Position numbers and translations under genes: made by a program. From contig NZ_VORM01000006.1 in NCBI RefSeq assembly GCF_007997225.1, positions 62,001 through 126,000 on the forward strand: 64,000 nt of DNA, written 5' to 3'. This DNA comes from Subsaximicrobium wynnwilliamsii (GTDB lineage Bacteria; Bacteroidota; Bacteroidia; Flavobacteriales; Flavobacteriaceae). Position 1 is the first letter of the stretch, and every line of letters starts with the position of its first letter. The notes under the pieces were generated by a model. It was not told the origin of the DNA and searched no databases. It saw only the letters and a program-made list of their open reading frames with translations. Positions 16,935 through 25,724 of this stretch are shown one piece after another.

Positions 16935-18581
16935 CTAGCGATGGGTTTTATAACGATTGATCAGGTTTTGGGTAGAAATATCGTGATTGTTGATAACATT
17001 TTTATCTTCAATCTCTTTCAAAATGGTATTGGCCAACTCCTTGCCCAGTTCAACACCAAATTGATCGTAACTAAAAATGTTCCAGATAATGCCTTGAACA
17101 AAGATCTTATGCTCATACATGGCAATCAATTTCCCTAGGCTTTCTGGAGTCAATTTATCGATTAAGAAAGTGGTGGTTGGCTTATTGCCTTCAAAGACCT
17201 TATAAGGACTAAGTTCTTTGATTTTTTCTTCGGAAAGCCCTTGTGCTTTCAATTCCTCTATTACGGTATCCTTGGACTTGCCGTTCCATAAAGCTTCGGT
17301 TTGGGCGAAGAAGTTGGACATCAATTTATCATGATGATCTTGATTGCCGTAGAGCGACTTTGTGAAGCCAATAAATTCCGCAGGAATTAATTTGCTGCCT
17401 TGATGCATCAACTGAAAAAAGGCATGTTGCGCATTGGTGCCCGGTTCGCCCCAAATGATGGTGCCGGTTTGGTAGTTTATTTTATCGCCGTTTCTATCCA
17501 CACTTTTTCCGTTGCTCTCCATGATACCCTGTTGCAAATAGGTTGCAAATTGATTGAGATATTGGGAATAAGGAATGACCGCCTCACTTTCAGCCTTGAA
17601 AAAATTATTGTACCAAACGCTTAAAAGCGCCGTAATTACCGGAATATTTTTATCAAAGTCTTCCGTACGGAAATGTTGGTCCATTTTATGAGCTCCAGTC
17701 AATAGCTTATCAAAATTATCAAAGCCCGTTGCCAAACTAATGGTTAAACCCACAGCGCTCCAAAGCGAAAACCGACCGCCAACCCAATTCCACATCGGGA
17801 AAATATTTTTTTCATCAATCCCAAACGCCTTGACCTTTTCTATGTTGGTTGACACTGCCACAAAATGCTTTGATACCGCATGTTGAGGCGCCGATTTTAA
17901 AAACCATGCTCTAATGGTATTTGCATTTGATAGCGTTTCTTGGGTAGTAAAGGTTTTGGAGACAATAACGAATAAAGTAGTTTCAGGATTTAGGGTTTTG
18001 ATGACCTCATTCACGTGGTCTCCATCCACATTGCTCACAAAATGGGTTTTTAAATGATTTTTATAATAGCCCAAAGATTCAACAACCATGGCGGGCCCTA
18101 AATCTGACCCACCAATGCCAATATTCACTACATCGGTAAACGTTTTACTAGTATAGCCCTTTAGTTTCCCTCCTACAACGGCTTCAGTAAAGCCTTTGAT
18201 TTTGTTCTTGACCTCATAAATTTCTGGCATCACATTTTCGCCATCAACCATGACTTCTGCCGATTTGGGGTTTCGCAAAGCGGTATGTAAAACCTCGCGA
18301 CCTTCAGTCTGGTTGATGACCTCGCCACCAAAATACTGGGACATGGCGTCTTTAAGTTTCACTTCTTCCGCCAATTCCAATAGCAAGGCCATGGTTTCAG
18401 AAGTAAGGCGGTGTTTAGAATAATCAACATAGAAGTCTTCCCAAACAATACGCATATCATCTGCCCTATGAGGTGCTTCAGCAAAAAATTGCTTGGCGGG
18501 CTGGTTCTTTATGGTATCAAAGTGCGCTTGAAGTTTTTTCCAAGCTTTGGTGGTTGTTGGGTTTATTGCTGCTAATGCCAT
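16935..18581 (-). CDS. pgi: Glucose-6-phosphate isomerase
   Basis: This 548-residue enzyme interconverts glucose-6-phosphate and fructose-6-phosphate. Both family signatures are present: VGGRFSLWSAVGL near residue 267 and GSKLIPAEFIGFTKSLYG near residue 400, with the catalytic Glu in IMESNGKS and the His in TNAQHAFFQLMHQG. It starts 3 bases after the stop of the M23 peptidase gene, so it is the last gene of the minus-strand operon. A decayed copy of its 3' half lies at 11870-12272. Confidence 0.97.
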   Translation of the reverse strand: MALAAINPTTTKAWKKLQAHFDTIKNQPAKQFFAEAPHRADDMRIVWEDFYVDYSKHRLTSETMALLLELAEEVKLKDAMSQYFGGEVINQTEGREVLHTALRNPKSAEVMVDGENVMPEIYEVKNKIKGFTEAVVGGKLKGYTSKTFTDVVNIGIGGSDLGPAMVVESLGYYKNHLKTHFVSNVDGDHVNEVIKTLNPETTLFVIVSKTFTTQETLSNANTIRAWFLKSAPQHAVSKHFVAVSTNIEKVKAFGIDEKNIFPMWNWVGGRFSLWSAVGLTISLATGFDNFDKLLTGAHKMDQHFRTEDFDKNIPVITALLSVWYNNFFKAESEAVIPYSQYLNQFATYLQQGIMESNGKSVDRNGDKINYQTGTIIWGEPGTNAQHAFFQLMHQGSKLIPAEFIGFTKSLYGNQDHHDKLMSNFFAQTEALWNGKSKDTVIEELKAQGLSEEKIKELSPYKVFEGNKPTTTFLIDKLTPESLGKLIAMYEHKIFVQGIIWNIFSYDQFGVELGKELANTILKEIEDKNVINNHDISTQNLINRYKTHR

Positions 18582-18584
18582 GTA

Positions 18585-19895
18585 TTATTGGGTCTGTAAA
18601 TTTATATCGTTGCTTGACTGTGCTATTTGATCTTTCAATTCTTCATCCATGGGTATCACATCCAATCGTGTTTTAATTGGTGCTATATAATCAAGGTATT
18701 TCAGCTTTAAACTAGCAGAAATAGGCTCTGCTTCTGGTAATTTTTCCCTTAAAGGATCCACTTGTTTGTCGTTTTTCCAAAAACGGTAGCACACGTGCGG
18801 GCCTCCGCTATTTCCTGTCATACCAATCCAGCCAATCACATCACCTTGTTTTACGTATTGGCCTTTTTTGACGTTTTGTGCCTTCATGTGCAAATACTGG
18901 GTGCTGTAGGTCGCATTGTGCCTAATCTTTACATACTTGCCATTGCCCCCTCTTCTTGTAGATTCAGTCACGGTGCCGTTTGCAGTGGCCATAATGGGCG
19001 TGCCTAATGGTGCTGCGAAGTCGGTACCTTTGTGTGGCCTTAATTTATAACCGTAGTAAGCAATACGCCTATTGAGATTGTATCGGGATGAAATCCTGCT
19101 AAATTGCACGGGGGCCTTCAAAAATGCACGTCTTAGGTTTTTGGCGTCCTCATTAAAATAGTCTCTGATGCCCTTTATGGAATCGGTTTCAAACTCAAAG
19201 GCATAAAAGGGTTCACCGTTGTGTTCAAAATAAGCGGCCTTAATATTGTGCAAACCAACATAGGTTGTATCGTTGATATATTTATCGGTATAGATAACCT
19301 TGAAACGGTCTCCTTTTTGAAGCCTTCTAAAATCAATGGTCCAAGCATAGATTTCATCGGCCAATTTAAAGGCCAACCTTGGGCTCAGGCCTTTTTCCTG
19401 AAGTGTTTCGGAGATACTGCTTTCAATGACGCCAGTGGCGGTTTTTTCAATATAAGTAATGGGTTTTCTGCTGGTATAGGCATGAATCGAATCTTGAAAA
19501 TTCACAACTACATACTCCGAAAGGCTGGGTTGATAAATAAAGCAACGTGGCGTTTGCAAGGAATCCTTAGCACATAAAAGGGTGTAGGGTTTACCGGTTT
19601 GCAGTTTCCTGATGTCAAAACTGTCCTTAGCTTTTTCAGCAATTTGGTAAATTTTTGGATAGCTAATGTTATTGCGCTGCAAGATCTTTCCGAAGCTATC
19701 ACCCGCCTTAATGGTGTCCCGCTTTACGATATACTCGTCGAGCACGAAGCCAAACTCTGTGATTGGTTCTGGCTCAATAACCTCAGCTATAGGCTCTAAA
19801 TCCAATTTTTTAGTATCTTCTTTGCAGGACAAAAAACCCAAACAAATCAAAAGTGCGATAAGTGCCTTATTAAATTTCATAGTATTGTACTTCAT
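18585..19895 (-). CDS. M23-family peptidoglycan metallopeptidase, lipoprotein
   Basis: The protein has a lipobox (LGFLSC) and a LysM-like/OapA-like region (GDSFGKILQRNNISYPKIYQ), then a LytM/M23 domain in the last ~160 residues. Zinc-site residues are H288 and D292 (HKGTD), with H336 (YLHMK) and H367 (GGPHVC). The residue two after H367, normally the third zinc ligand His of the HxH motif, is Cys369. Many Bacteroidota M23 proteins may share this; a Cys ligand would still bind zinc. It should cut peptidoglycan cross-links. The ATG at 19895 overlaps the dioxygenase stop as ATGA; an internal ATG at 19880 is an alternative start giving a tidier signal peptide. Confidence 0.9.
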   Translation of the reverse strand: MKYNTMKFNKALIALLICLGFLSCKEDTKKLDLEPIAEVIEPEPITEFGFVLDEYIVKRDTIKAGDSFGKILQRNNISYPKIYQIAEKAKDSFDIRKLQTGKPYTLLCAKDSLQTPRCFIYQPSLSEYVVVNFQDSIHAYTSRKPITYIEKTATGVIESSISETLQEKGLSPRLAFKLADEIYAWTIDFRRLQKGDRFKVIYTDKYINDTTYVGLHNIKAAYFEHNGEPFYAFEFETDSIKGIRDYFNEDAKNLRRAFLKAPVQFSRISSRYNLNRRIAYYGYKLRPHKGTDFAAPLGTPIMATANGTVTESTRRGGNGKYVKIRHNATYSTQYLHMKAQNVKKGQYVKQGDVIGWIGMTGNSGGPHVCYRFWKNDKQVDPLREKLPEAEPISASLKLKYLDYIAPIKTRLDVIPMDEELKDQIAQSSNDINLQTQ

Positions 19896-20827
19896 TTTAA
19901 ATCGTCTCCCCAGTTATCAATTTCATTTTCACTCCAAAGTTCAGGAAAAAAAATGCGTTTTTGGTATTTTGGATGCATGTATTTTTTCCAGTCGCTACCT
20001 CCTGTCGCCTCGCCATCACCTGTACCACTTTCTATATAGTGTTTGGCTGCATTGTAATGTGCGATGACCCAGGTAATGTTTACCGTATAATCATAATGGC
20101 GCATGGCCTTTATCAAGTCGGTATTTTCTTGATCTTTTTTGGGCAATTCCTTAAAGCGCGACCAAAGGTTTTTTGTGTTATAGGTTTGCATAAAACGTAT
20201 AAAATCGCCTTTGTAACGTTTTTCAAAATTAACCAAAAGTGTTGATTTTTTGCCGGTATTATAATCCTTTCCTGCGGCTTGCCAATATAAATGCTCAAAT
20301 GCATGCTCAAAAGGAGTGTTACGGTCAATGGTTTTTCTAAAGCGGTAATCTATTAGATTGATCAATTCTGTAGAAGCGAACTCGATCATGCGATATTGTG
20401 CGCTTTGAAATCCGCTTGCAGGCGTCAAGGTGTACCTAAATTTCATGTATTGCTCCACATCCATCCCTTCGCGCATGATATTGAAAGAGGTCGTCAACAT
20501 ATCAAAATACCTGCTAATACGCATGAGTTTGTTCTCAAAAAAACTGACCTCCAAATTCTCTTTTTGCGCCAATTGGTCAATTTCCCAAAGGATCATCTTA
20601 AAAATAAGCTCATTGATTTGGTGGTAGGCAATAAACACCATTTCATCTGGCAAAGTGGTACGCTGGATTTGAAGATTGAGTAAAGCATCGGTTTGGATGT
20701 AATCCCAATAAGTAATGGGCTTGCTATAAAGTAAGCCATGTAAATGATCATCGGTATCTTGATCTATATCTGTAAATTTTTTCTGAAGTTGTTTAACAAT
20801 GCCGTCAAACTTATGTAAATCATCCAT
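19892..20827 (-). CDS. Tryptophan 2,3-dioxygenase family protein
   Basis: The 311-residue, all-helical protein matches the heme tryptophan dioxygenase family: LTYWDYI-like start (ITYWDYIQTDALLNLQ), the YHQINELIFKMILWEI substrate-side helix with its conserved His, FQSAQYRMIEF, and the GTGDGEATGGSDWKKYM loop before FFPELW. The enzyme opens the indole ring of L-tryptophan to N-formylkynurenine. It is preceded by DUF3108 (21 bases) and overlaps the M23 gene by 4 bases. The heme-ligand region is more divergent than in KynA of proteobacteria, so substrate range is uncertain. Confidence 0.88.
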   Translation of the reverse strand: MDDLHKFDGIVKQLQKKFTDIDQDTDDHLHGLLYSKPITYWDYIQTDALLNLQIQRTTLPDEMVFIAYHQINELIFKMILWEIDQLAQKENLEVSFFENKLMRISRYFDMLTTSFNIMREGMDVEQYMKFRYTLTPASGFQSAQYRMIEFASTELINLIDYRFRKTIDRNTPFEHAFEHLYWQAAGKDYNTGKKSTLLVNFEKRYKGDFIRFMQTYNTKNLWSRFKELPKKDQENTDLIKAMRHYDYTVNITWVIAHYNAAKHYIESGTGDGEATGGSDWKKYMHPKYQKRIFFPELWSENEIDNWGDDLK

Positions 20828-20848
20828 TCTAATTGATTGGTCTAATTG

Positions 20849-21631
20849 TTAATCAAATTGCACCTTAAAGGAGTGCTTTAATCCTTTAAAGGCTTCGAGG
20901 TTTGCCTGCAAGGAGCCAACCGCCAAATCAGCTTTAATCTTAAGCGGAATCTTATTGTCATCTGCGCTTACCCAAAGTGTCAAGCTTTCCTGCTCCTTGA
21001 AAACGCGACCCGCCATGACGTAAGGCCTAAACTTAAGCGTTTTTACCCGACCAAATGCGGTGTCTATGGTTTCCCTTCCCAGGTATTTTAATTTGAAAAT
21101 GTAGTTTTCCTCATCAAAAAACATGTTGAGTTCAACCACTTCGCCGTCCTTAATGCTCTCTGTTTCGTAATTATTACGAAGATAATAAAAAGCAGATACC
21201 ATGTCCTGAACATCCTGTTCTATAGATACTCTTTTTGTGGTCTTGTGTTTTTTGTTCTCAATGAAAGCTTCCTTTTTGATGTGATCAAAATCAATTTCGA
21301 GATCCTTGGTATGGCCGCCTTCATCAATTTTACGGATGAATTTGTATGGCATTCCCGTATCTTTATCGATGTAGCTCTCATAACGATCCTTGACCTTAAA
21401 AAACCATTTAATGGCGCCGGTGGTCCATCCCTTACCCACAATGTGATAAACGGGTTTTCCGTTCAAGGTTGTTTCATCCACTTCCAAAGTGGCCGTTCCT
21501 GCAGTGAGGAAGTTGCTATAACTCATGTCAAACTTGAACCACTCACCATCTTGGTAGGCAGATTTCTTTTGAGCAGCAACGCTATGCAGCCCAAATATTA
21601 AGGTTAGTATAAGTAGGGTCTTTTTCATCAT
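20849..21631 (-). CDS. DUF3108 domain periplasmic protein
   Basis: A 260-residue secreted protein with a signal peptide (KKTLLILTLIFGLHSVAAQ) and a single DUF3108 domain (GEWFKFDMSYSNFLTAGTAT; VYHIVGKGWTTGAIKWFFKV; LTLWVSADDNKIPLKIKADL). DUF3108 is predicted to be a beta-rich barrel or jelly-roll exposed to the envelope; its function is unknown. The gene is first in the operon with tryptophan dioxygenase, M23 peptidase and pgi, with a TAnnTTTG element 72 bases upstream. The first two codons are both ATG. Confidence 0.85.
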   Translation of the reverse strand: MMKKTLLILTLIFGLHSVAAQKKSAYQDGEWFKFDMSYSNFLTAGTATLEVDETTLNGKPVYHIVGKGWTTGAIKWFFKVKDRYESYIDKDTGMPYKFIRKIDEGGHTKDLEIDFDHIKKEAFIENKKHKTTKRVSIEQDVQDMVSAFYYLRNNYETESIKDGEVVELNMFFDEENYIFKLKYLGRETIDTAFGRVKTLKFRPYVMAGRVFKEQESLTLWVSADDNKIPLKIKADLAVGSLQANLEAFKGLKHSFKVQFD

Positions 21632-21702
21632 TGTAATTGGTGTAAATGTAACTTAAAACGCCACATTATATTGTTCAATATGTAGAATTACAATTATTGT
21701 TC

Positions 21703-21710
21703 CAAAAGTA
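21703..21710 (-). promoter_or_regulatory. -7 promoter element for the DUF3108-TDO-M23-pgi operon
   Basis: The minus strand reads TACTTTTG, matching TAnnTTTG, giving a leader of about 65 bases. No clear -33 TTG is seen at the expected distance. Confidence 0.4.
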
Positions 21711-21997
21711 TTGATTTTATTGAAACGGTTTAGGTTTAGGCTGTTATAGTTATGTTAGAATTTTAGGGCAAAATACCTCAGTTCACGAAAGCGGATTTCG
21801 TTTTCAAGTGAACTTGGTTTCTTTTAAATAGTTGAAGTCTATGGCTTCGGAAGGATGACGAATTGGTTGATGTTTTTTTCTGAATTGTTTCAACGGAAGG
21901 ATTTATTCATGAAAAGAGCATACCGTTTTAAATCCCACCACGTAGGGATTGACTAATCTATTGATTGAGTCAAAACGGAAGCTTCTCAAAAATAAAT

Positions 21998-22026
21998 ACC
22001 TCACAGGTTTTGAAAACCTGTGAGGT
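21998..22026. repeat. 14-base perfect palindromic hairpin
   Basis: ACCTCACAGGTTTT and AAAACCTGTGAGGT flank a single central base. It belongs to the AACCTG(C/T)-type intergenic palindrome family that recurs at 22147, 22200 and 25640. The 650-base spacer 21632-22278 contains these hairpins and no credible gene. Confidence 0.7.
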
Positions 22027-22146
22027 CTGCACTCTTACTTGGTATCTTCTTTTTATTAGGCAACTCGTAATTTTTATCACGTAGGATGTTATGTAAATGA
22101 TGTGAGCTCGAGAAACCAACCAATCAGCACATTCATAAAGACTTAA

Positions 22147-22163
22147 AAGGTCTCTGAGACCTT
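22147..22163. repeat. Short palindrome AAGGTCTC-T-GAGACCTT
   Basis: Perfect eight-base arms with a one-base centre, followed directly by GCAGGTT, which is the outer arm of the same palindrome family (compare 25640-25670). Confidence 0.55.
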
Positions 22164-22199
22164 GCAGGTTGATCAAATGAGTAATTTCATGTTTAGAAA

Positions 22200-22235
22200 A
22201 CCTGTCAATCCCGAAGACTTTTGGGACTGACAGGT
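22200..22235. repeat. Hairpin downstream of hppD, possible terminator
   Basis: The outer arms ACCTGTCA/TGACAGGT and inner TCCC/GGGA form a stem-loop 43 bases beyond the hppD stop on the minus strand. It lacks a strong U-tract, so it is more likely an intergenic palindrome than an efficient terminator. Confidence 0.5.
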
Positions 22236-22278
22236 CTAATTTGTTGGTTAAAGGCAGCCTATTCTTGTTTCTTTATTT

Positions 22279-23439
22279 TCACAAGGTGCCACGCTTTTCT
22301 TGTTCTCTTTCAATAGATTCAAAGAGCGCCTTGAAATTGCCTGCTCCAAATCCTTTCGCGCCCATGCGCTGTATGATTTCAAAAAAGAGGGTTGGTCTAT
22401 CTTCAACAGGTTTTGTGAAAATCTGTAGCAAATAGCCTTCCTCATCGGCGTCGACCATGATGGACAGTTCCTGTAATCTACCGATATCCTCTGTCATCAT
22501 CTCGCGATGTTCGCCCAATCGCTCGGGAATCATGTCGTAATAAGATTGTGGCGGTGGTGGTAAAAACTCAATCCCTCTTGCTTTCAATTGGGCAACGGTT
22601 TTGATAATATCGTCTGTGGCAACTGCAATATGCTGTACGCCAGAATCTTCATAAAAATCCAAATATTCCTCAATCTGTGATTTTTTAGCGGCTTTGGCTG
22701 GTTCATTAATTGGGAATTTAATGCGACCGTTACCATTGCTCATAACCTTACTCATAAGTGCAGAGTATTCGGTATGGATTTGCTTGTCGTCAAAAGACAG
22801 AAAGTTGACAAAACCCATAACATCCTCATACCATTTTACCCAAACATTCATTTGGCCCCAACCTACATTGCCCACCATGTGATCAATGAATTTAAGCCCA
22901 ACAGGCTCTGGGTTATAATCAGATTCCCAAGCTCTAAATCCCGGTAAGAATTTGCCTTTGTAATTTTTGCGCTCCACAAACATGTGAACGGTTTCACCAT
23001 AAGTATAAATCCCAGCACGCACCACTTCGCCATGTTCGTCTTTTTCAACTACAGGTTCCAGATATGATTTGGCACCGCGCTTGGTGGTTTCCTCATAAGA
23101 TTTTCGCGCATCATCCACCCAAAGGGCAATAACCTTGACACCATCACCATGTTTAACGATATGATCGTTGATAGGGGATTTACTGCTTAAAGGTGTGGTC
23201 AACACCAAGCGAATCTTATCTTGCTTAAGCACATAACTAACGGAGTCTTTTGATCCAGTTTCCAAACCCCTATAGGCATAGGACTGAAAACCAAATGCAG
23301 TTTTATAGAAATGTGCTGCCTGTTTCGCATTACCCACATAAAACTCAACATAGTCCGTTCCTAAAAGCGGGAGAAAATCCTGAGCCTTGTCGAAAATTTT
23401 TTCCAATCCGTATTCTACATTCTTTACTTCTTTTGCCAT
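22279..23439 (-). CDS. hppD: 4-hydroxyphenylpyruvate dioxygenase
   Basis: It converts 4-hydroxyphenylpyruvate to homogentisate in tyrosine degradation. The ATG at 23439 gives 386 residues starting MAKEVKNVEYGLEKIFDKAQ, the usual flavobacterial N-terminus; a longer reading from 23505 adds 22 unrelated residues. Two vicinal-oxygen-chelate domains are present, and the Fe(II) ligands can be placed: His in DHMVGNVGWGQM, His in GVQHIAVATDD and Glu in LFFEIIQRMG. It is in a cluster with hmgA, which acts on its product. Confidence 0.96.
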   Translation of the reverse strand: MAKEVKNVEYGLEKIFDKAQDFLPLLGTDYVEFYVGNAKQAAHFYKTAFGFQSYAYRGLETGSKDSVSYVLKQDKIRLVLTTPLSSKSPINDHIVKHGDGVKVIALWVDDARKSYEETTKRGAKSYLEPVVEKDEHGEVVRAGIYTYGETVHMFVERKNYKGKFLPGFRAWESDYNPEPVGLKFIDHMVGNVGWGQMNVWVKWYEDVMGFVNFLSFDDKQIHTEYSALMSKVMSNGNGRIKFPINEPAKAAKKSQIEEYLDFYEDSGVQHIAVATDDIIKTVAQLKARGIEFLPPPPQSYYDMIPERLGEHREMMTEDIGRLQELSIMVDADEEGYLLQIFTKPVEDRPTLFFEIIQRMGAKGFGAGNFKALFESIEREQEKRGTL

Positions 23440-23554
23440 CGTATTTAAATTTTTAGCTTCCGTTTTGGGAAGCGAATCCAGATCAAATATCGTCTGGATT
23501 TTCATTCTTAAATTAAGTATTGTTTGTAGGCCACTTGCTTCCGAAGCCCACTTT

Positions 23555-24046
23555 TCAATTCAACGTATCTATAGCTTCGTTGTCATCCAGCATCTCAGTT
23601 TCGTCGATTATTATTGAATCCATATAAATGCTATCACGCTCCAAATCCCTGTTATAATCTTCATTTAGACTGTCATTTTCCCATTCAAATTGAAAGTCGC
23701 CGTTTTCGTTTCTATGTTCATAGGCTTCCTTGATGATTTCAGAAAACACGACACCATAAATTGCAAAATAGGCCACATAGACCAAAGTCATCCCTGCACT
23801 GATAATCAAGGCAATGATGTTGAGTATCTTGGCTGTATACACATTGCTCCTACTTTGAGGATTGTATAATTCACTGTTATAGCGATAGGTTTGCAAACTT
23901 TTATGGGCCATTACCAAACCGATAATACTTAAAATCAACGGGATGAATGCAAAAAGTCCACAGCAACAGCCAACCAAGGACAAAATGAGCGCAATAACCC
24001 CCAGAATCATGGCAGTTGGATCTGCCGGTAAATTTGAATTTCTCAT
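23555..24046 (-). CDS. CCC-motif small membrane protein
   Basis: The ATG at 24046 gives 163 residues. Two hydrophobic stretches (AMILGVIALILSLVGCCCGL and the following FIPLILSIIGLVMAH) flank a CCC triplet; a third membrane segment is ILNIIALIISAGMTLVYVAY. The C-terminus is strongly acidic and soluble. This matches the flavobacterial CCC-motif/DUF4190-like membrane proteins of unknown function. It starts 9 bases after the hmgA stop and lies before hppD, so it is embedded in the tyrosine-degradation operon. Whether it takes part in that pathway is not known. Confidence 0.82.
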   Translation of the reverse strand: MRNSNLPADPTAMILGVIALILSLVGCCCGLFAFIPLILSIIGLVMAHKSLQTYRYNSELYNPQSRSNVYTAKILNIIALIISAGMTLVYVAYFAIYGVVFSEIIKEAYEHRNENGDFQFEWENDSLNEDYNRDLERDSIYMDSIIIDETEMLDDNEAIDTLN

Positions 24047-24055
24047 AGAATCCAA

Positions 24056-25222
24056 TTAAGCCTCATGTGGTAACCACGATTTGAAGTAATCTTCATCGGC
24101 TATTTTCATGGCTTCCTCAGTAAGCTGAAGCGGTTTAAACGTATCTACCATAACTGCCAATTCTTCGGTCTTGGTTTTGCCAATACTACGCTCGGCAGCT
24201 CCAGGGTGCGGCCCATGCGGTATGCCTGCTGGGTGCAGTGAGATATGCCCAACTTCAATATCATTTCTGCTCATAAAATCGCCATCCACATAATACAAAA
24301 CCTCATCACTGTCTATGTTGCTGTGGTTGTATGGCGCAGGAATACTATCGGGATGGTAGTCGTACAAACGTGGCACAAAACTACACACCACAAAGGCATC
24401 GGTCTCAAAGGTTTGGTGCACCGGTGGCGGTTGATGGATACGACCGGTAATGGGCTCAAAATCATGAATTGAAAACGCATAGGGATAATTATAACCATCG
24501 TAACCCACCACATCAAAGGGATGAGAGGCGTAGATCATTTCAAAAATGTCGCCTTGCTTTTTGACTTTCATCAAGAAATCCCCAGATTCATTGTTGGTCT
24601 CCAACTCGTAAGGGCGTCTTAAATCGCGTTCACAATAGGGCGAATGTTCCAAAAGTTGTCCAAACCAATTGCGGTAGCGTTTTGGTGTGTAAATGGGCCT
24701 TCGGGACTCGACAATGAAGAGCCGATTATCTTCGGTATCAAAATCGATTTTATAAATAACCCCTCTAGGAATCACTAAATAATCCCCGTACTTGAAATCG
24801 AGATTGCCTAAGTGGGTTCGCAATTTTCCCGTCCCTTTATGGATGAACAAAAGCTCGTCGGCATCGGAATTTTTATAAAAATAATCTTTGGTGGATTGTT
24901 GTGGCGCCGCCAAAATAATGCTGCAGTCACTGTTGGTAAGGATGGTTTTTCGGCTTTGCAGATAATCGGCCTCAGGCTTGACCTGGAAGCCTCTTAAGCG
25001 ATAGGATTGAATGTGATTGGCCTTAGCTATTTTTGGTGCTACGCTGTATTGTTTTCTAATTGCCTTGACCTGGGTTGGACGTTGCTCGTGGTAACTGTTG
25101 GTGGACATGCCATCAAAACCGATGGTGCCGAAAAGTTGCTCGGAGTACAAGCTCCCATCTTCCTTGCGGAATTGCGTATGCCGCTTGGGCGGAATCTTTC
25201 CTAATTTATGATAAAATGGCAT
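24056..25222 (-). CDS. hmgA: Homogentisate 1,2-dioxygenase
   Basis: The 388-residue enzyme opens the ring of homogentisate to maleylacetoacetate. It is shorter than the ~430-residue proteobacterial form, as is usual for Bacteroidota. Fe(II) ligands are visible in PYNHSNIDSDEVLYY (His and Glu) and IPHGPHPG (His), inside a cupin barrel, and IHQPPPVHQTFET precedes them. It lies upstream of the CCC membrane protein and hppD on the same strand. Fumarylacetoacetase is not in the window. Confidence 0.95.
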   Translation of the reverse strand: MPFYHKLGKIPPKRHTQFRKEDGSLYSEQLFGTIGFDGMSTNSYHEQRPTQVKAIRKQYSVAPKIAKANHIQSYRLRGFQVKPEADYLQSRKTILTNSDCSIILAAPQQSTKDYFYKNSDADELLFIHKGTGKLRTHLGNLDFKYGDYLVIPRGVIYKIDFDTEDNRLFIVESRRPIYTPKRYRNWFGQLLEHSPYCERDLRRPYELETNNESGDFLMKVKKQGDIFEMIYASHPFDVVGYDGYNYPYAFSIHDFEPITGRIHQPPPVHQTFETDAFVVCSFVPRLYDYHPDSIPAPYNHSNIDSDEVLYYVDGDFMSRNDIEVGHISLHPAGIPHGPHPGAAERSIGKTKTEELAVMVDTFKPLQLTEEAMKIADEDYFKSWLPHEA

Positions 25223-25639
25223 CTTCTTTAGGTTTAAGGTTATCCCCTAAATCCCCAAAGGGGACTTCTGTTCACGATATTATTCGTATTGGGAATTATT
25301 TTTTAATTTGTAAATCTTTCCGAATTCAAGGTATAAGTTTCCTAAATCCTTGAAAAGGATATATTTTCAATTCAGCATAAAGATACAAATATGTAGAAGT
25401 TATTGAAAGGAAAGTTTGGAGGGATTGATGTTAGCTGATTTTATAAGTCCGGGATAATCTAAATTTTTAAAAATGACTCAAAAGCAGGCGCTGTATCTTA
25501 AACAATTGAAGAATCGTAGTTAAAAAACAAGGTTCAAATATGTTTACCTGATAATTTTTTTTTCAAATAATGCAATCCTAATGAGTACTTAGACAATTTC
25601 ATTTAAACGCTTTAAAAAATTAAGTACTCATTTAAGCAA
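25223..25639. other. Non-coding spacer upstream of hmgA
   Basis: About 420 AT-rich bases with no credible gene. A short palindrome-rich tract with CCCCAAAGGGG lies at about 25245-25262; the same core recurs near 37500 (CCCCTTT...CCCCAAAGGGG), so it is probably another small dispersed repeat. The hmgA promoter must be here, but I see no exact TAnnTTTG match at a convincing distance. Confidence 0.4.
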
Positions 25640-25670
25640 ACCTACAAGGTTTTTGAAACCTTGCAGGTTG
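25640..25670. repeat. Palindrome of the AACCTGCAAGGTTT family
   Basis: AACCT and CAAGGTTT pair with AAACCTTG and AGGTT, with one A/C mismatch. It has the same design as the hairpin at 21998 and the partial element at 22147. It lies just before the terminator of the DUF3127 gene. Confidence 0.6.
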
Positions 25671-25677
25671 AAAACAA

Positions 25678-25706
25678 GAAAACCCCAATTTGCATTGAGG
25701 TTTTCT
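25678..25706. terminator. Terminator of the DUF3127 gene
   Basis: AGAAACC-C-CAAT pairs with ATTG-A-GGTTTTCT around TTGC. It lies about 20 bases beyond the stop on the minus strand. Confidence 0.6.
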
Positions 25707-25724
25707 GGTCTTTTTGTCTTCAGC

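Noticed and set aside
23440-23505. 22-residue N-terminal extension of HPPD
   Set aside because: The extension is unrelated to the family, whereas MAKEVKNVEYG at 23439 is the usual beginning.
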